A DNA stretch of 12,016 nucleotides from Kiritimatiellia bacterium (lineage in GTDB: Bacteria > Verrucomicrobiota > Kiritimatiellia > RFP12 > UBA1067), in the NCBI GenBank assembly GCA_017479035.1, contig JAFVCR010000149.1:1-12016 (forward strand), read 5' to 3'. Shown piece after piece: positions 1 through 6,371 of the stretch. The stretch's first letter is position 1, and each line of letters begins with the position of its first letter. The notes below the pieces were generated by a model. It saw nothing but the letters and a program-made list of their open reading frames with translations, did no database searches and was not told the origin of the DNA. The position numbers and the translations under genes are program-made.

Positions 1-1012
1 CGTCGAGCGCGCCGCGGAAAAGGTAAGGGAAGCCGAGGACGTTGTTTATCTGGTTGGGATAGTCGCTACGGCCAGTGACCATTACATACGGAGCAGAACC
101 GAGAGCCTCGGCAACGGCTTCGGGGCGGATTTCCGGATCGGGATTGGCCATTGCGAAAATCGCAGGGAAGGGAGCCATCGTCTTTACGTCGGCACCGGTC
201 AGAACATTGGCCGCGCTTACGCCGATGAACACGTCCGCGCCGACGAGAGCGTCCTTGAGAGTTTTTGCGTCCGTATCAACCGCGTGGCGGCGTTTGTATT
301 CGTTGAGGTCGGTGCGCGAGGTGGAGATTACGCCTTTGGAGTCGCACATCGTAACGTTGGTGGCGCCGGCGGCTTTGCACATTTCGCAGATGCGGATGCC
401 GGCCGCGCCTGCGCCGTTCATGACGATTTTGAGGTTGGCGAGTTCCTTGCCGGCGAGTTTGGCGTAGTTGAGAACGCCGGCGAGCGAAATCACGGCGGTG
501 CCCCATTGGTCGTCATGGAAGACGGGGATGGGAAGTTCCGCGTCGAGCCTGTCCTCGATTTCGAAACAGGCGGGAGCTGCGATGTCCTCGAGGTTGATGC
601 CGCCGTATTGCGGGGCGATGGTCTTGACGGCATCGATTACGCGCTGAGGGTCGGTCTTGCCAGTGTCGGCACCGTCTTTGCGGCAGTGCGCCACGGGCAC
701 GGGCCATGCGTCGACATCGCCAAAAGCCTTGAAAAGAACGGCCTTGCCTTCCATGACGGGTATCGATGCGGCGGCACCAAGGTCGCCTAGGCCGAGAATT
801 GCGGTGCCGTCGCTCACGACAGCCACGAGATTGGGTTTTGCGGTGCAACTGTACACGGCATCCGGCTTGGCGGCGATGGCTTTAACGGGAACGGCCACGC
901 CGTGCGTGTAGGCCACGCTCAAATCGTATGCGGTCTCAAGCGGCTTGGCAAGACGCATACCCACTTTTCCGCCGAGGTGGAACGCCATGATTTCTTCGTT
1001 TGTCAGTGCCAT
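1..1012 (-). CDS. NADP/NAD-dependent malic enzyme (oxaloacetate-decarboxylating), 3' end off the window
   Basis: The product oxidatively decarboxylates malate to pyruvate, yielding NAD(P)H in the cytoplasm. I translated the minus strand from the ATG at 1012-1010; 337 codons are open to the left edge. Visible landmarks are YTHGVAVP at residues 35-42, SDGTAILGLGDLG at 67-79, the presumed catalytic lysine in MEGKAVLFK (K90), the metal-binding region NLEDIAAP near 140-147, the family signature FHDDQWGTA at 165-173, a Rossmann dinucleotide loop GAGAAG at 200-205 and ANPDPEI near 299-305. This is the short bacterial type (MaeB-like core). Whether a C-terminal phosphotransacetylase domain follows cannot be seen. 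The start is supported by GAAAGGA at 1021-1027 (minus strand) and a promoter just upstream. The gene is divergent from the glycan locus and probably housekeeping. Cofactor preference is not readable from this sequence. Confidence 0.95.
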   Translation of the reverse strand, partial: MALTNEEIMAFHLGGKVGMRLAKPLETAYDLSVAYTHGVAVPVKAIAAKPDAVYSCTAKPNLVAVVSDGTAILGLGDLGAAASIPVMEGKAVLFKAFGDVDAWPVPVAHCRKDGADTGKTDPQRVIDAVKTIAPQYGGINLEDIAAPACFEIEDRLDAELPIPVFHDDQWGTAVISLAGVLNYAKLAGKELANLKIVMNGAGAAGIRICEMCKAAGATNVTMCDSKGVISTSRTDLNEYKRRHAVDTDAKTLKDALVGADVFIGVSAANVLTGADVKTMAPFPAIFAMANPDPEIRPEAVAEALGSAPYVMVTGRSDYPNQINNVLGFPYLFRGALD

Positions 1013-1036
1013 TTTGCAAATCCTTTCAGAGATGAT

Positions 1037-1065
1037 AATATACCACACCTTTTCTTTGAAATCAA
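1037..1065 (-). promoter_or_regulatory. Predicted sigma70-type promoter of the malic enzyme gene
   Basis: On the minus strand, TTGATT (1065-1060) and TATATT (1042-1037) are separated by exactly 17 bases, with TGG directly before the -10 (extended -10). The expected transcript start near 1030 leaves a leader of about 18 bases that contains the ribosome binding site GAAAGGA. Sequence-based prediction only. Confidence 0.65.
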
Positions 1066-1092
1066 CAAAAAGTTGCTGTTTTTCACCCTTCC

Positions 1093-1164
1093 GCAGTTTG
1101 CAGTTTGCAGTGTGCAGCTTGCAGTGTGCAGTTGTCGCGCCGCATCCATAACTGCACACTGCAA
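1093..1164. repeat. 7-base-unit tandem repeat with inverted arm (hairpin family 3)
   Basis: Six 7-base units follow one another from 1093 to 1134: GCAGTTT twice, then GCAGTGT, GCAGCTT, GCAGTGT and GCAGTTG. After a 16-base loop, 1150-1164 (AACTGCACACTGCAA) is a perfect 15-base reverse complement of 1119-1133. The layout matches the 8- and 9-base families elsewhere in the window: tandem arm, loop, inverted arm. It lies between divergent genes, so it is not a terminator for either. Confidence 0.85.
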
Positions 1165-1170
1165 ATCCTC

Positions 1171-1189
1171 CGCGGGCGAGATGCCCGCG
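1171..1189. repeat. Short GC-rich hairpin
   Basis: CGCGGGC (1171-1177) and GCCCGCG (1183-1189) are perfect inverted 7-base arms around the loop GAGAT. It abuts the 7-base-unit element and could be another dispersed mini-repeat. Only one copy is visible here. Confidence 0.6.
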
Positions 1190-1208
1190 CCCCCACAGTA
1201 CACACTTA

Positions 1209-1232
1209 CTCTGCATCTCTGCGACTCTGCGT
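1209..1232. repeat. Single arm of the 8-base-unit repeat (half element of family 2)
   Basis: Three consecutive 8-base units are present: CTCTGCAT (1209-1216), CTCTGCGA (1217-1224) and CTCTGCGT (1225-1232). They match the right arms at 6308-6333 and 10433-10464. The partner ACGCAGAG arm is missing, so this looks like a decayed or truncated copy. Confidence 0.7.
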
Positions 1233-1295
1233 TGAGCGTATTCGGGGAGAATTTATCCTGGATTTTCCGGGATAAGGGTGTGTTTTTGGGCAAAG

Positions 1296-1324
1296 TTGCG
1301 CAAACACGCGGTTTGTGGTATAAT
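1296..1324 (+). promoter_or_regulatory. Predicted sigma70 promoter of the regulator-GH125 operon
   Basis: TTGCGC (1296-1301), a 17-base spacer and a perfect TATAAT (1319-1324) preceded by TGG (1316-1318) form an extended -10 promoter. The expected transcript start, 1331-1333, is only 2-4 bases before the ATG at 1335, so the mRNA would be leaderless or nearly so. No Shine-Dalgarno sequence is visible before that ATG, which agrees with this. Confidence 0.7.
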
Positions 1325-1334
1325 GCAAAACAAG

Positions 1335-2486
1335 ATGGCGAAGGCGATACTTGTTTTCGAGGATTGGGGCAACCCGTCCGTCGAGCGCAGAATGGTGGCG
1401 GGGCTGATGAGATATGCCGCGCCGCTAGGGTGGAGGCTTGTCAGAATAGGCCGCACGGGACGCGGCGAGGCCAAACGCGCGCGCGAACTTATAGAGTATT
1501 ACCGCGCCGCAGGTTGCATCGTGGGCTACAACGAAGGGCTGCCGCCGGACGTTTTCGGCAAGACGCCCGTGGTGTGGATGGATAGCGACGAGCGCAACGT
1601 CCCGCAATCCGCAAGCCTCGTCACGCACAACGAGGCCGAAACCGTCCGCGCCGCCGCAAAGGAGCTTTTCTCGCTGAAACTGCGGAATTTCGCGTATGTG
1701 GGCTTCCCGATGTCGCCGCCGTGGTCGGTGCGCAGGGAAAAACTTTTTGCGGAGGAATGCAAGGCGGCGGGTTACGCCGCGCCGGTCGCGATAAGGATCG
1801 CCGCAAATGCGGACGATCTTGTTTCCGTGCAGGAGGCTCTGCGCATGGCTCTAGGCGCGCTCGAAAGGCCGTGCGGCATTTTCGCCGCGAACGATGCGGC
1901 AGGTGCGCAGGTACTCCTCGCGGCGGAGGCGACAGGCTTGAAAGTGCCGGAGGAGATTGCCGTAATCGGCGTTGACGACGATGAACTCATCTGCGAAGCG
2001 GCCTCGCCCACGTTGTCGAGCGTTTTGCCCGACTGGGAGCGCGGCGGCTGGATGTGCGGTGAGGCTCTCGAGCGGCAGATGCAGGGAGAAGGGGAGCTGC
2101 GGGCGAGTTTCGGGGAACTTGGCGTGGTGAGGCGCTCTTCGACGCGCTTTTCGCCGAGCCGGTTCTCTTTGCGCGTGATGAACGCCGTGGAGTTCATACG
2201 CCTCAAGTCCGCCGACAGCCTGTGCGTGAACGACGTCGTCTCGCAGATGCGCTGTTCGCGCCGCCTTGCGGAAATAAGTTTCCGCGAAACCACCGGACAC
2301 TCCATCCACGACGAAATCGAAATGGCCCGGCTGGACCGCGCAATCGCATTCCTGCGGCGCGATAACATGATGCTTGGCGCAATCGCCGCGCAATGCGGCT
2401 ACCAGTCGGACACGGCACTGCGCGAGGCCTTCCGCAGACGCTACGGCATGTCCATGCGCGAATGGAGAGCGAGGAACAAACTATGA
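1335..2486 (+). CDS. XylR-type transcriptional regulator: sugar-binding domain fused to AraC helix-turn-helix
   Basis: A 383-residue cytoplasmic regulator. Residues 1 to about 265 resemble the LacI/periplasmic-binding-protein sensor fold: MAKAILVFEDWGNP at the start, then CGIFAANDAAG and the hallmark VPEEIAVIGVDDDELICE followed by SPTLSSV. There is no N-terminal LacI helix-turn-helix. The last ~100 residues are an AraC/XylS DNA-binding domain, with a second helix-turn-helix around LGAIAAQCGYQSDTALREAF and RYGMSMREWR at the end. This order matches E. coli XylR. The ligand is presumably a sugar released by the neighbouring enzymes, not necessarily xylose. I chose the ATG at 1335 because the in-frame ATG at 1323 overlaps the -10 box and upstream starts lie before the promoter. 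The stop overlaps the GH125 start by 4 bases, so the two are coupled and the regulator probably controls GH125 and the downstream enzymes. Confidence 0.9.
   Translation: MAKAILVFEDWGNPSVERRMVAGLMRYAAPLGWRLVRIGRTGRGEAKRARELIEYYRAAGCIVGYNEGLPPDVFGKTPVVWMDSDERNVPQSASLVTHNEAETVRAAAKELFSLKLRNFAYVGFPMSPPWSVRREKLFAEECKAAGYAAPVAIRIAANADDLVSVQEALRMALGALERPCGIFAANDAAGAQVLLAAEATGLKVPEEIAVIGVDDDELICEAASPTLSSVLPDWERGGWMCGEALERQMQGEGELRASFGELGVVRRSSTRFSPSRFSLRVMNAVEFIRLKSADSLCVNDVVSQMRCSRRLAEISFRETTGHSIHDEIEMARLDRAIAFLRRDNMMLGAIAAQCGYQSDTALREAFRRRYGMSMREWRARNKL
2471..2476 (+). promoter_or_regulatory. Ribosome binding site that fixes the GH125 start
   Basis: GAGGAA at 2471-2476 lies 6 bases before the ATG at 2483, inside the last codons of the regulator. 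It supports a start upstream of the repeat. The next in-frame ATG (2603) has no purine-rich site before it. Confidence 0.75.
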
Positions 2487-3892
2487 AACAGAATACACGG
2501 AATTTCAACCACGAAATACACGAAACGCCATTCAATTTTCGCGTATTTCGTGTATTTCGTGGTTGTTCCATATTCTCTTCCGTGTATTTCGTGGTTGCGT
2601 TGATGCCAATTTGCGCGGGGACTCTGGAGGATGCGCAGGCGGATGCGAGGCGGTTTGCGGAGGGCGTCGCAGCGCATATCGAGGACGCGGAACTTGCCGG
2701 TATGTTCACGCGCTGCTACCTCGATACCATAACGCGCACGGTGGAGTATTCCGAAGACGGCGAAGGGCGCGAAGATTCGTTCGTCGTGACGGGCGACATC
2801 CCCGCAATGTGGCTGCGCGACTCCTGTGCACAGGTCTGGCCGTATCTGGAAGTCGCCAAAACGAGCGAGGCGATGCGCAAGGTTCTGCGCGGAGTCCTTG
2901 CGCGGGTGTACAGGTGCATCGCGATAGACCCCTACGCAAACGCCTTCAACAAGGAGCCGGGACACAGTATGTGGGAGAGCGACCTCACCGCGATGAAGCC
3001 GGAACTCCACGAGCGCAAGTGGGAACTCGATTCCCTCGCATATCCTATGCGCCTTGCCCACGGCTATTGGAAGGCTACGGGGGACTCTACGCCGTTCGGC
3101 GCGGAATGGGAAAAGACTATCAAGACCATCCTCGCGACGATGCGCGAACAGCAGAAGAAAGGCGGCAACCGCACGTCCTACACTTTCAAGCGGCGCACCT
3201 ACACGCCATACGGCACGCTGGCGGACGGAATAGGCGCCCCCGCAAAGCCTACGGGCATGGTCGCAAGCGCGTTCCGCCCTTCCGACGACGCTTGCATATT
3301 GCCTTTCAACATCCCCGGCAACATATTTGCAGCACACGCATTGCGCCTTGCTGCGGAAACGACGAGAGAAACGGGCGGCGACGAAGCACTCGCCTTGGAC
3401 TGCGAGGTTCTTGCGGGGGAGATGGAAGAGGGTGTTGCGAAATACGGCGTCGTGGAGCATCCCGCGTTCGGCAGGATATACGCCTACGAGGTTGACGGCT
3501 ACGGCGCTCGGATGATAATGGACGACGCCAACGCGCCCTCGCTGCTGTCGCTGCCGTATCTTTGCGGTGTGAAAACGGACGATGCCGTATATGCCGCCAC
3601 GCGGCGAATGGTGCTTTCTGACGCGAATCCGTGGTTTTTCGGCGAAGGCGTGGGATCTCCGCACACGGGCGAAGGGCGCGTATGGCCGATGGCCGTTGCA
3701 ATGAGGGCTTTGACGAGCGATTGCGCGGAGGAAATTGGTGCGGCGATTGCGCAACTGAAAGCCACGACCGGCGGCACGGGCGTGATGCACGAGTCCTACA
3801 AAGTGGGCGATGCGGCAGACTTCACGCGCTCATGGTTCGCCTGGGCGGACGGGCTTTTTGCGGAAGCGGTTTTGCGCAACCACGAAAGATAA
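2483..3892 (+). CDS. GH125 family exo-alpha-1,6-mannosidase, secreted; N terminus encoded by a hairpin repeat
   Basis: A 469-residue protein of glycoside hydrolase family 125 (formerly DUF1237), whose characterised members remove alpha-1,6-linked mannose from non-reducing ends with inversion. Landmarks are TGDIPAMWLRDSCAQVWPYL at 103-122, HSMWESDLTAMKPELHERKW at 161-180, SAFRPSDDACILPFNIPGN at 262-280 (acid Asp at 268 or 269 by family knowledge), GEGVGSPHTG at 387-396, MHESY at 435-439 (candidate base E437) and FTRSWFAWADGLF at 447-459. Domain length is normal. Residues 1-38 are read from the 9-base-unit hairpin repeat. They supply a basic stretch (FRVFRVFRG) and a hydrophobic stretch (SVYFVVAL), with likely cleavage near PICAG (42-46), so export is probable. 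The last residues (NHER) and stop codon also fall in a copy of the same repeat. It is co-transcribed with the regulator. Confidence 0.9.
   Translation: MKQNTRNFNHEIHETPFNFRVFRVFRGCSIFSSVYFVVALMPICAGTLEDAQADARRFAEGVAAHIEDAELAGMFTRCYLDTITRTVEYSEDGEGREDSFVVTGDIPAMWLRDSCAQVWPYLEVAKTSEAMRKVLRGVLARVYRCIAIDPYANAFNKEPGHSMWESDLTAMKPELHERKWELDSLAYPMRLAHGYWKATGDSTPFGAEWEKTIKTILATMREQQKKGGNRTSYTFKRRTYTPYGTLADGIGAPAKPTGMVASAFRPSDDACILPFNIPGNIFAAHALRLAAETTRETGGDEALALDCEVLAGEMEEGVAKYGVVEHPAFGRIYAYEVDGYGARMIMDDANAPSLLSLPYLCGVKTDDAVYAATRRMVLSDANPWFFGEGVGSPHTGEGRVWPMAVAMRALTSDCAEEIGAAIAQLKATTGGTGVMHESYKVGDAADFTRSWFAWADGLFAEAVLRNHER
2500..2597. repeat. 9-base-unit hairpin repeat (family 1), copy A, inside the GH125 coding sequence
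   Basis: Perfect 19-base inverted arms lie at 2507-2525 and 2546-2564, built on the unit AAATACACG and its complement. A further unit at 2581-2597 repeats 2549-2565 exactly (17 bases). The left flank and arm (2500-2525) are identical to 7166-7191 in copy C. The whole element is within the signal-peptide codons of GH125. Confidence 0.9.
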
Positions 3893-3984
3893 AGCAACCA
3901 CGAAATACATGAAAAACAACCACGAAATACACGAAATGCACGAAAATCGGAGGACGTTTCGTGTATTTCGTGTATTTCGTGGTT
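3878..3984. repeat. 9-base-unit hairpin repeat (family 1), copy B, overlapping the GH125 stop codon
   Basis: Three left-arm starts beginning AACCACGAAA occur at 3878, 3896 and 3918. The arm 3918-3945 pairs with 3957-3984: 28 positions with a single G-U wobble in RNA and an 11-base loop. No T-tract follows, so it is not a canonical terminator, although a stem this long after a stop codon could stabilise or end the transcript. The first unit supplies the last four codons of GH125. Confidence 0.9.
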
Positions 3985-4050
3985 TATCACCGTCTGCGCA
4001 AAACCGTTGAAAAATAAAGCGCAAACGCAATTCCTTTGAAACAAGGGCTC

Positions 4051-4059
4051 TGCTATAAT
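4051..4059 (+). promoter_or_regulatory. Predicted extended -10 promoter of the beta-helix protein gene
   Basis: TGCTATAAT (4051-4059) is a perfect TATAAT with the TGn extension. At 17 bases upstream the -35 hexamer is poor (TTCCTT, 4031-4036), as is common for extended -10 promoters. The expected transcript start near 4066 gives a leader of about 23 bases including the ribosome binding site at 4079-4085. The beta-helix gene therefore probably has its own promoter, independent of the regulator-GH125 transcript. Confidence 0.65.
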
Positions 4060-4078
4060 TTTTCGGTAGAGTGAAAGC

Positions 4079-4085
4079 AGGGGAG
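4079..4085 (+). promoter_or_regulatory. Ribosome binding site supporting the start at 4089
   Basis: AGGGGAG ends 3 bases before the ATG at 4089. The spacing is short, but this start puts a basic MKR directly before the hydrophobic core. The in-frame GTG at 4071 would have almost no leader downstream of the promoter and no site of its own. Confidence 0.5.
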
Positions 4086-4088
4086 AAC

Positions 4089-6224
4089 ATGAAACGATTT
4101 ATTGCAATTTGGGCGGTTGTGTGCGCTTGCGGCGGCATCCTTGCGGATGGCGGCGCGGGCTGGCAGCCGACTGCAAACGGGAAATACTCGTTTGACGACA
4201 GCACCAACTGGGATGAAGGCGATATAAACGGCGTGTTCGGCGAGGAATGGAAGAGCGCAACGGCGGATGTAGATGTATATCTTACGAAGGATTGGAATGG
4301 AACGCTGAAAGTTCTCGGCAATGTGGCAGCCCGGACGCTGTTGCGTTCGTCCAACGGTCCGTGGACGATTTATTTGAACGATGACCTATACCTCACACCA
4401 TCGGCAATGAACCAGGATTTTGTTTTCGGCAACAGTTATACGGCTAAAGAGGGGTTGAACTTCGATCTTGGAGGCGTGACGCGCACAATACACCTCTCCG
4501 GCACGAGATGGATATTGTCCAACCGCATGGTCAACGGCAATGTGGTATTCGATGGCACGGCTGGAAAGTTCACGTTGCGCTCGGCGGCAGGCTTCGACGG
4601 AGACGTGCGGGTTTCTGCCGGATTGCAACTCGACTCGTCGCAGACTTCCAGGGACAATACTGCTCTTACCGGCGAGAATGCGGTGGTGCGTGCACACAAT
4701 CTGACGCTGGCGCGTGCGATATTTAACAGTTCGGCGGGCAATCAATCGCTGGATGAAAAACTGGACGGAGATTTGATTATAGACGGCGGCGCGGGCGGCG
4801 TGAGCGTATTGAGTCTGAATGCGTCGGCCAACAAAACATCCCATTCTTTCACGGCAGACAACTTGAGGCTGGAAAACGGCGGCGTGCTTGTCGTCAATGG
4901 CTTGAACCTCGGGCAGCCTCCGGGGAGCGGCATTGCGAGTTGCTTTTTCGGAGGGTTGGCGGACGGCGAGATTGTGCCGGGCGTGCTTGCCGGGAAGACG
5001 GCAGTTGTGACAGCGGATGGATACGGCAACGCGCTTGTGAGATACAGTGCAGAAAAGGGGCTTGTTCCATTGGAGAGCGTCGATTACTGTGATACCATCG
5101 AGGACAGCGGGAATTTCAAGGTCTCTCAAGGCGAGTCCGTATCCGTGGAGAGCAATGCACGGGTGAGAACGTTGACGCTTGCAGCAGACAACTACAACGG
5201 TTCCATTGCGGCGGAGATTACGGGTCAGGGGCGGCTTGCAGTAGAAAGCGGCATGGTATGTTCACAGGCCATCAAGAATGGAGCAACTCTTGGCGTGGAG
5301 TTGGATTTCGGAGAAAAACAGGGATATATAATAAACGGTAGCAGCGGTGATGGCAAGACCACAACAACGCTTAGCAAGCACGTGTATGGCTCCGGCGGAC
5401 TTGTTCTTGCGCATACGCTCAATACAACGGTCAATCTTCACGTCAAAAAGACTTCTGGCATTGGTAGTATATCGATAACAGCCGATGGCGACGAGCCAAC
5501 GGCATATACCGGCGATACATACGTGCAATGCTTGGTGCAGATGAACGGGAAGCCGTTTCTGCCGCATGGCGGGCGCAAGGGCGATGTGTATGTGAACGGC
5601 ACGTTGGAACTTTCTTCATCGGCGGCGGCGGATATAGGAATCAATGGTTTGTACGGGAATGGCCTTGTGTATGGGCGCGGAGGGACGTTGACGGTAGGCG
5701 GGAATGATGCGGACGGCGATTTTGGCGGGCAGGTTTCTTATCCTTCCGACAATACAGCCAAACTTGCCAACCTTGATAAAACGGGTTCGGGGACGCAGAG
5801 GCTTTCGGGCAACAGCATTTTCCTCTCTTCCGCGCTAAACGTCAAGGAAGGCAAGGTCGTTTTGAACGGGACGGTTACATCGGGCAATGTGAAGGTCTTT
5901 TCTGGGGCGGCAATCAGCGGACAGGGTGAAATCCAGACTTCGCTGGCGTTCGAGGATGGCGGCATCTTTGCCGTGGATGTTGTGGATGGCGCGGCGGAGG
6001 CGTTGACTGTGGCGGGAGCCGTCACGGGCAGCAACATAAAGGTGCAAGTGACGGAAAGCGGCGCGCAATGGAAAGAGCCGGTCTTGATCCTCAAGAGCGA
6101 TACGCCCATAGCGGCCACGTTCGCAAAGGGAAGCGACAACATCGCATCCATTTATTTCAACGACGACAAAACGGAAGTGTGGGCTGCGCCGAAGAAGAGC
6201 GGGTTGTTCTTGATCATCCGTTGA
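4089..6224 (+). CDS. Secreted beta-helix protein with an autotransporter-associated beta-strand repeat
   Basis: A 711-residue exported protein of unknown exact role. A signal peptide is clear (MKRFIAIWAVVCACGGILA, cleavage before D20). The body is low in cysteine, rich in Gly, Asn, Thr and Ser, and made of short alternating beta strands, typical of right-handed beta-helix surface proteins. At about residues 560-596 the stretch LDKTGSGTQRLSGN followed by LNVKEGKVVLNGTV matches the autotransporter-associated beta-strand repeat (PATR) consensus. I see no C-terminal autotransporter beta-barrel. The chain ends abruptly with KKSGLFLIIR. Such proteins are numerous in Kiritimatiellota and relatives (family knowledge). 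Its place between glycan enzymes suggests a surface or secreted polysaccharide-binding role; a lyase activity is possible, but no catalytic motif is evident. Confidence 0.75.
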   Translation: MKRFIAIWAVVCACGGILADGGAGWQPTANGKYSFDDSTNWDEGDINGVFGEEWKSATADVDVYLTKDWNGTLKVLGNVAARTLLRSSNGPWTIYLNDDLYLTPSAMNQDFVFGNSYTAKEGLNFDLGGVTRTIHLSGTRWILSNRMVNGNVVFDGTAGKFTLRSAAGFDGDVRVSAGLQLDSSQTSRDNTALTGENAVVRAHNLTLARAIFNSSAGNQSLDEKLDGDLIIDGGAGGVSVLSLNASANKTSHSFTADNLRLENGGVLVVNGLNLGQPPGSGIASCFFGGLADGEIVPGVLAGKTAVVTADGYGNALVRYSAEKGLVPLESVDYCDTIEDSGNFKVSQGESVSVESNARVRTLTLAADNYNGSIAAEITGQGRLAVESGMVCSQAIKNGATLGVELDFGEKQGYIINGSSGDGKTTTTLSKHVYGSGGLVLAHTLNTTVNLHVKKTSGIGSISITADGDEPTAYTGDTYVQCLVQMNGKPFLPHGGRKGDVYVNGTLELSSSAAADIGINGLYGNGLVYGRGGTLTVGGNDADGDFGGQVSYPSDNTAKLANLDKTGSGTQRLSGNSIFLSSALNVKEGKVVLNGTVTSGNVKVFSGAAISGQGEIQTSLAFEDGGIFAVDVVDGAAEALTVAGAVTGSNIKVQVTESGAQWKEPVLILKSDTPIAATFAKGSDNIASIYFNDDKTEVWAAPKKSGLFLIIR

Positions 6225-6234
6225 CGGGGTTGTA

Positions 6235-6240
6235 GAGGAG
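6235..6240 (+). promoter_or_regulatory. Possible ribosome binding site of a repeat-encoded small ORF
   Basis: GAGGAG at 6235-6240 lies 10 bases before the ATG at 6251. It follows the beta-helix stop codon closely, so it could also serve reinitiation by ribosomes finishing that gene. Confidence 0.35.
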
Positions 6241-6250
6241 TGTGAAGTTA

Positions 6251-6355
6251 ATGTTTTTAACGCGAAGACGCAGAGATGCAAAGACGCAGAGAGAATTTTA
6301 TAGAAAATCTCTGCTACTCTGCGTCTCTGCGTTAAAAATATGCTACGAAGATTGA
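6251..6355 (+). CDS. Putative 34-residue small protein or leader peptide encoded by a hairpin repeat
   Basis: An ATG at 6251 opens a 34-codon frame that runs through the whole 8-base-unit hairpin and ends at TGA 6353-6355, 16 bases before the esterase start. The peptide has a very basic first half (TRRRRDAKTQR) and a hydrophobic second half (SLLLCVSALKI). It resembles the signal peptide read from the same repeat in the FAD oxidoreductase. GAGGAG sits 10 bases upstream. It is not in frame with the esterase. It could be a leader peptide coupled to the esterase, a small membrane peptide, or chance, since the repeat unit has no stop codons. No homology is claimed. Confidence 0.3.
   Translation: MFLTRRRRDAKTQREFYRKSLLLCVSALKICYED
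6254..6338. repeat. 8-base-unit hairpin repeat (family 2), between beta-helix gene and esterase
   Basis: The left arm (6254-6295) carries ACGCAGAG-type units, some degenerate. The right arm (6308-6338) carries the inverted CTCTGCGT units. The ends pair as TTTTTAACGC (6254-6263) with GCGTTAAAAA (6329-6338). It would fold into a long hairpin in the leader of the esterase transcript. It fills most of the 147-base gap, in which I see no convincing promoter. Confidence 0.85.
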
Positions 6356-6359
6356 TATG

Positions 6360-6365
6360 AAGGAA
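6360..6365 (+). promoter_or_regulatory. Ribosome binding site that fixes the esterase start
   Basis: AAGGAA at 6360-6365 lies 6 bases before the ATG at 6372. The in-frame ATG at 6357 overlaps this region and would add four extra residues before the signal peptide. Confidence 0.65.
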
Positions 6366-6371
6366 ACTATC

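Larger units (their letters stand above)
1013..1334. other. Divergent intergenic region, 322 bases, packed with short repeats
   Basis: This gap separates the leftward malic enzyme from the rightward regulator. From left to right it holds the malic enzyme leader and promoter (to 1065), a T-rich stretch, a 7-base-unit repeat with an inverted arm (1093-1164), a small GC-rich hairpin (1171-1189), a single arm of the 8-base-unit repeat (1209-1232), and the regulator promoter (1296-1324). I see no RNA gene. The ORFs read across it run out of malic enzyme shadow frames and lack ribosome binding sites. Confidence 0.7.

Noticed and set aside
75..790. Plus-strand open frames at the left edge
   Set aside because: They lie over the minus-strand malic enzyme, whose motifs are unmistakable.
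945..1151. Hydrophobic peptide read from the 7-base-unit repeat
   Set aside because: Its frame begins within the malic enzyme shadow and has no credible start. It stops before any gene.
1323..1334. ATG at 1323 as the regulator start
   Set aside because: It overlaps the TATAAT box, so it would not be in the transcript. The conserved sensor domain begins at 1335.
2441..3790. A 449-codon minus-strand frame opposite GH125
   Set aside because: Antisense shadow of a gene with conserved GH125 motifs. No ribosome binding site or domain is recognisable.
3918..3984. Rho-independent terminator after GH125
   Set aside because: The stem is long and AT-mixed and is not followed by a T-tract. The same element occurs inside coding sequence, so termination is not its general role.
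4071..4088. GTG start at 4071 for the beta-helix protein
   Set aside because: It lies about 5 bases after the predicted transcript start. The ATG at 4089 has AGGGGAG upstream and begins a standard signal peptide.
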